Below are positions 58,952 to 64,000 of a stretch of DNA of 64,000 nucleotides, piece after piece. The position numbers and the translations under genes were made by a program. The stretch is from positions 98,251,536 through 98,315,535 of the forward strand of contig OZ020267.1 in the NCBI GenBank assembly GCA_963971225.1. Reading direction: 5' to 3'. The notes below the pieces were generated by a model. That model searched no databases. It saw only the letters and a list, made by a program, of their open reading frames with translations, and was not told the origin of the DNA. This DNA is from Melieria omissa. Lineage: Eukaryota > Arthropoda > Insecta > Diptera > Ulidiidae. Every line of letters begins with the position of its first letter. Within the stretch, counting starts at the first letter, position 1.

Positions 58952-61900
58952 GTTTTAAATTTCATTTTACTTTATATTTTTTTTTTAATTTAATTTTACT
59001 TTATATTCTGTTTTAAATTCTTAATCTAATTCATTCCAAATGTATTTTATTTGCTTTCTTATTTTGTTTGATAATTTTTCTTTTAGCCAAAAGATAAATT
59101 GTTTTTTTTTTAACACAAATAAAATCAAAATAAAAACATTTAAAACACAAGAGACGTTTTTTAAGTTTTTAAAAACGCTCGAAATTCGGTTTATTAAAAA
59201 CTTTAAGTTTTGCAAGGATTCATAGTTTTCAAATAATTTAAGGTAAAAATAATATTTTTCGTTTAAATATTTTTGTAAAATCATTGTATGTTTTTATCTT
59301 CGTTTTAATTTTCCTGATTAATTAATTTTAAAAAATATTAATTTTTTATTTCTTAAAAACTTTTGTATTGAGACAGCTAAAACCTGACTAAAACTACATA
59401 TAAGAGCAAAATAACTGTTTTAAGAGGGAAAAGAGAAACATATTGAATAATTTTTTCAATTTTTTTATATTCTGGTTTTATATAATTTTATTTTATGTTT
59501 TTGTAAACGAATGTTTTGTTTTCAAGTATTTTTTTATAAAGATTGTTTTTTTAAGTAATAGAAACAATTTCAAGTACAATTCTGTTTTAAACGAAAAAAA
59601 CACCAAACAATTTAAAACTAAATTTAACTGAAAACAAAATAAGTAACGAACAATGAAATCAAAAACCAAATTGTGTTTTCCTTTTAAATAAAACAAGTAG
59701 GTATGAATATTTCTTTTAATTAATAAAATTTTTCACACAACTGTGGCGGTGCGCACGCGAGCTTGTTGGCCGTCGTAGTTGGAGCGCTGAGGTGGGTGGC
59801 TGTGCTGAGGCAGTAACAGTACAAATTTTTAAAAGCTAAACGATACCATGCCAGCAGCAGCAACAAAAACAAAATTTGCTCATACTTTCCTCCTGACGTC
59901 TTTTGAATTCTCGATATTTTTGGGCAACTTTCTTCGAAACGGCAGCAGCCACACAGCCACTTGTGCCGCTGTTGCTGTCATGGTTGTTGCTTGTTAGATT
60001 TTATGAGAGTGTTGTTGTTGTTGTTGTTGTCGTTTTTCGACGTTAGTGTTGTATTTGTTTGCTGTATTTTGTTATTGTTTTAAGGCACATGCAAAGACGC
60101 TGGTATGATGACAAATACAATAACAACAACAACATTAAAGACGACGATGACGATGACAACGCACACACAACGCCAAGTCTATTGCGCCCGACCGCTGTTG
60201 CTGTTGCTGCCGGTGTTGCGCCCACACTTGTGCCGTTTGTGCTTGTTCTTGTTCTTGTGCTCGTTGTGCACCCTTGACTGAAATTCTTGCTTGTGTTGCC
60301 TTTGCTGTTGTTGTGATTGTCGGCATACATTAACGTCTTAAGGGCACAACCGGTAGACGTGCAATGTGCTGGGCGACATACAACAACAACAACAACAACA
60401 CCAACAAAAACCAACCTCGAAGCAGCTGAACCGACTTGAAAGTGAGGGGGGAAACGGAAGAAGTAGAAACTGCTCCCTTCAACGCCGTTGCCACTTTTGG
60501 CCAACTCCCGAAGCCAAACTCGTTCGAGTGCCTGCAACGTTCGAGCTCGAGCTGCTGTTGCCAGCACGCCAGCAGCCTCGTTGCCTTCGCCGTTCCGCTG
60601 GGAGTGTTTACTTCTATGCGATCCTGAGTATATGTGTGTGTGTGTGTGTGCGTTTGCCTTCGCTTGCATTTAGGCAAAAGAGATCCATCACAAAATAGTT
60701 AAGTCGATGTGCTTTACTGCTGGCACCGCACCCGCCCACTTTCGCTCCCCAAACTCCACGAACTCGGCTACCTTGAGTCCTTTTGCCCGTTAGGTGCTCC
60801 TTAATGCTTACAATTTTTTGTTCTTGTTGTTTTTGTCATTTATGTTATGCTACTTATTGTTGCTGTTGTTGTTGTACAAGCTGCCATTGCCTTGACTGCA
60901 ATGTCCATTGCCGTTTTACTTTATGCCACTTGTTGTTGTTCATCTTCTCTGCCGCTGCCATTCCATCGTATTTTTCTTCCCTTATATGTTGTTGTTGTTG
61001 TTGTATTTTGTTCCCCGTTTTAATATCCTAAGCACCAGGATAAAAATACTCAACATTGCCTCAACCTGCTTCACAGTTCGGCCCATTCGTCCTGTTGCCT
61101 TTTTCCGCTGCTTAAGCTCCATTGCGGCTTTCAAGACACCGACACACACACACACACACCACACCACACCCCAATGAGCTGCCGCAGCCGCCTGCCAACA
61201 ACTGTGCCAAGCCCAAGTTTGCCAGCAAAAACGCAATGAGACTTGGCCGACACAGAGGGCCGGGCAGTGGGTGGGCGAGACCCACGACGCCACAGCTCGA
61301 ACTTAATTTTGCAAGATTGTAACAAAGTTGACGCCGTACTTGCCGTTGCCTTTGCTGTTACTATTATTGTTGTTGTTGTTAGCTTGGTATGGGCCCCAGT
61401 CGAACCATGCTGCTTGCCATCCGTTCGTTCGTTCATTTGTCCGTCCGTCCAACCATCCATCCATCCATCCATCTATCTGCCTGTTTGCCTGTCTACCCAC
61501 TCAAACTATACGAAAAACGGTGCGTCTCATTTGAGCTACAAACTTGGGGTTTTTGCGCTGTCTTCGAATGCGAGAAATTCTGTGTTGCGTTGTGGGAAGC
61601 AGAAGTAACGCAATGAGGGCCGAAAGCACAAGAAAAGTAGTAGAGGCAAAACTTTTTGGACTACACAAATCCGCATCATTCATTCAACTCGAAGCTGGTT
61701 AACTCAACCTGCATAGGGCAGCGATCTTTGTTTAGGGTTTCATTACTTTAAGGAATTTTTCAAAGGTAAAAATTCAAATTTTTTCTTGAACACAGATTTT
61801 CAAAAATTGAAGTATTAAGAACTTTCTGCTGTGATCCAAACTTGTTGTTATGGAAACCAAGTTAGGACTCAAACTTTGTTACCATCAGAACACCAGTGGT

Positions 61901-62184
61901 CGCCGAGAATAATAAAAATTTCTGCCAAAACTAGAAATTTTTATATCGATTTTAAGTTTTAGTTGGTTTTAATTTGTCGTTAGTCCGTACTGGTACTATT
62001 GGCATTGTTGTTGTTGTACTCGTATGGCTACTGGGATGTGAACATTTACTGTTTGTATCTCATTACAACTGATTGGAGTTTGAAGGTTAGAAACTTGTCA
62101 CAAGTTATTGGATTGAACTGGGTAAGGTCCAAGGAATGGGAAATAATTATAAGCAATTAGAAGCAAATTGGAAAATTTTAATAC
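58952..62184. other. AT-rich then GC-richer DNA, no gene seen
   Basis: Positions 58952-59730 are very AT-rich. Positions 59730-61700 carry GTT/CAA triplets (60012-60030, 60120-60135, 60380-60402, 60990-61005), GT and CA runs (60631-60651, 61140-61160) and CCAT units (61450-61473). No domain, exon or RNA gene was recognised. Confidence 0.35.
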
Positions 62185-63625
62185 AAGTGGGAATCGAATC
62201 CAGGACCTCTGGGATGCATTCTCGTCAAAAGATTTGGAAAAATTTAATACAAGTGGGAATCGAACCCAGGACCTCTGAGATGCGAGCCTAATGCATTTAT
62301 GTTCAAAACAGAAAATGTGAAAAATTTTAATACGGGTGGAAATCAAACTCAAGACTTCTGGGATGCATTTACGTCGAAAGAATAAGATTTGAAAATTTTT
62401 AACACAAGTGGGAATCGAACCCAAGACCTCTGGGATGCGAGCCTAATGCATTTACGTCAAAACAGAAAATGTGAAAAATTTTAATACGGATGGGAATCAA
62501 ACTCAAGACCTCTGGGATGCATTTACGTCAAAAGAATAAGATTTGGAAAATTTTAACACAAGTGGGAATCGAACCCAGGACCTCTGAGATGCGAGCCTAA
62601 TGCATTTATGTTCAAAACAGAAAATGTGAAAAATTTTAATACGGGTGGGAATCAAACTCAAGACCTCTGGGATGCATTTACGTCGAAAGAATAAGATTTG
62701 AAAATTTTTAACACAAGTGGGAATCGAACCCAAGACCTCTGGGATGCGAGCCTAATGCATTTACGTCAAAACAGAAAATGTGAAAAATTTTAATACGGAT
62801 GGGAATCAAACTCAAGACCTCTGGGATGCATTTACGTCAAAAGAATAAGATTTGGAAAATTTTAACACAAGTGGGAATCGAACCCAGGACCTCTGAGATG
62901 CGAGCCTAATGCATTTATGTTCAAAACAGAAAATGTGAAAAATTTTAATACGGGTGGGAATCAAACTCAAGACCTCTGGGATGCATTTACGTCGAAAGAA
63001 TAAGATTTGGAAAATTTTAACACAAGTGGGAATCGAACCCAGGACCTCTGAGATGCGAGCCTAATGCATTTATGTTCAAAACAGAAAATGTGAAAAATTT
63101 TAATACGGGTGGGAATCAAACTCAAGACCTCTGGGATGCATTTACGTCGAAAGAATAAGATTTGAAAATTTTTAACACAAGTGGGAATCGAACCCAAGAC
63201 CTCTGGGATGCGAGCCTAATGCATTTACGTCAAAACAGAAAATGTGAAAAATTTTAATACGGATGGGAATCAAACTCAAGACCTCTGGGATGCATTTACG
63301 TCAAAAGAATAAGATTTGGAAAATTTTAACACAAGTGGGAATCGAACCCAGGACCTCTGGGAAGCGAGCTTAATGCATTTACGTCAAAACAGAAAATGTG
63401 AAAAATTTTAATACGGATGGGAATCAAACTCAAGACCTCTGGGATGCATTTACGTCGAAAGAATAAGATTTGAAAAATTTTAATATAAGTGGGAATCGAA
63501 CCCAAGACCTCTCGGATGCAACCTTATGCATGTACGTCAAAAAAGGAAAATTTGTATACTAGTGGGAATCGAACCCAGGACCTCTGCGAAGCGGGCCTAT
63601 TGAACTAACGTCCGACTGCCGTATG
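62185..63625 (-). repeat. Tandem array of tRNA-like half units with Pol III B-box matches
   Basis: About 19 monomers of 70-83 bp alternate between two types to give a 153-156-bp dimer. On the minus strand one type reads CTCGCATCCCAGAGGTCCTG then GGTTCGATTCCCACTTG; the other has TTGAGTTTGATTCCCACCCG. GGTTCGATTCC is a perfect tRNA box B, so each first-type unit looks like the anticodon-to-T-arm half of a tRNA. The unit near 63560-63620 extends further, with a box A-like TTAGTTCAATAGG, and may be the ancestral tRNA-derived head. No complete tRNA is present. Confidence 0.82.
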
Positions 63626-64000
63626 TAAAATGTAAATGTAAATCATGTAAAATTCGTAAAATAAATGTAGGTCAGGGCTGCATAGATTGATGTCAATCCC
63701 ATCGAAAATATTCCATAGGATTATGTTTGATTGAGAAGACGGGCCGAAAGCCGGCTGCTGGCTCTTTGGCTCTGAACCCCTGAATTTACCTATTTACTTA
63801 TTATTTAATATTTTTTCTAAGGTGTTATTATTAAAAAATTTTAATCGGAACTGTACTTCTTAGAGTTCAAATTGCTTTCATGATTCTTGCAGCTCTTTGG
63901 TTCTATTTTTCATTGGCTATGATTTTGTAGCCATAAAAGACACATTTTGTGAACTGGACTTTGGTTTATCCAAACGGATGAGAATGTTTCTTATGCCCTT
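63626..64000. other. Right flank, no gene seen
   Basis: This is AT-rich sequence with one GC-rich phrase (GGGCCGAAAGCCGGCTGCTGG at 63741, core) that I do not recognise. Confidence 0.3.

Noticed and set aside
58762..59016. 84-residue frame of isoleucine, leucine and phenylalanine
   Set aside because: It is the translation of the TTTTA microsatellite.
62185..63625. CRISPR-like appearance of regularly spaced repeats, also at 49285-50120
   Set aside because: Spacers are themselves repeated, units are diverged, and the surroundings are eukaryotic; these are satellites.
63550..63625. Possible functional tRNA gene on the minus strand
   Set aside because: The T-arm half is good, but the D-arm and acceptor stem do not form properly and the unit is too short; it is a tRNA-derived repeat head.

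Overview
The window looks like non-coding DNA (intergenic or intronic) from a higher fly, most likely of tephritid fruit-fly type. The reasons are the pervasive CAA/CAG/TTG triplet tracts, the (CA)n runs, the AT-rich satellites, and the mix of mariner, hAT-like, piggyBac-like, LINE, SINE and LTR sequences. The taxon is an inference from style; no host gene was recognised that would fix it. There are no prokaryotic features. Only one open reading frame is clearly an intact protein gene, a mariner transposase. One short stretch looks like a host first coding exon.

Layout. Positions 226-3072 hold a nested set of DNA transposons: a TA-flanked inverted-repeat element containing a complete 1,286-bp mariner with an intact 346-residue transposase, and a 924-bp hairpin element. 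Positions 3-9 kb are AT-rich and carry two degenerate tandem arrays (periods about 130-165 bp). Positions 9-11 kb are GC-richer and gene-free. Positions 11-13 kb are a roughly 250-bp degenerate satellite interrupted by a TTAA-flanked piggyBac-like MITE, followed by a pyrimidine-rich array. Positions 13.5-21 kb are unique DNA with triplet repeats and an 799-bp hAT-like MITE. Positions 21-37 kb are a graveyard: a second TTAA MITE, three copies of one tRNA-derived SINE, at least four decayed LINE 3' ends, a dead mariner piece, a solo LTR with a TATA box, an unclassified terminal-inverted-repeat element, and a partial second copy of the hairpin element.

Positions 38.8-40.7 kb are an A-rich degenerate satellite. 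At 42.8 kb there is a foldback-type mariner derivative with two near-identical 209-bp arms. Positions 43.6-46.7 kb are a GACA/GATA tract (split by a second hAT-like MITE) and then a CAA tract. Positions 46.7-49.1 kb are GC-rich and promoter-like, ending in a 13-codon open frame and a strong splice donor, the best candidate for a host gene start (plus strand). If that is right, the rest of the window is its first intron. Inside it lie a 65-70-bp minisatellite, a tiny TTAA MITE, tandem duplications, a cluster of sites resembling the Su(Hw) insulator motif (55.4-57.3 kb), a TTTTA microsatellite, and a tandem array of tRNA-like half units at 62.2-63.6 kb carrying many Pol III B-box matches.

The most interesting observations are the repeated GCATACTTTTAGGC motif, the B-box array, the nested transposons at the left end, and the two related hAT MITEs whose ends carry GCCGAT/CCGAA repeats. 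All family calls come from reading motifs by eye; no searches were possible.
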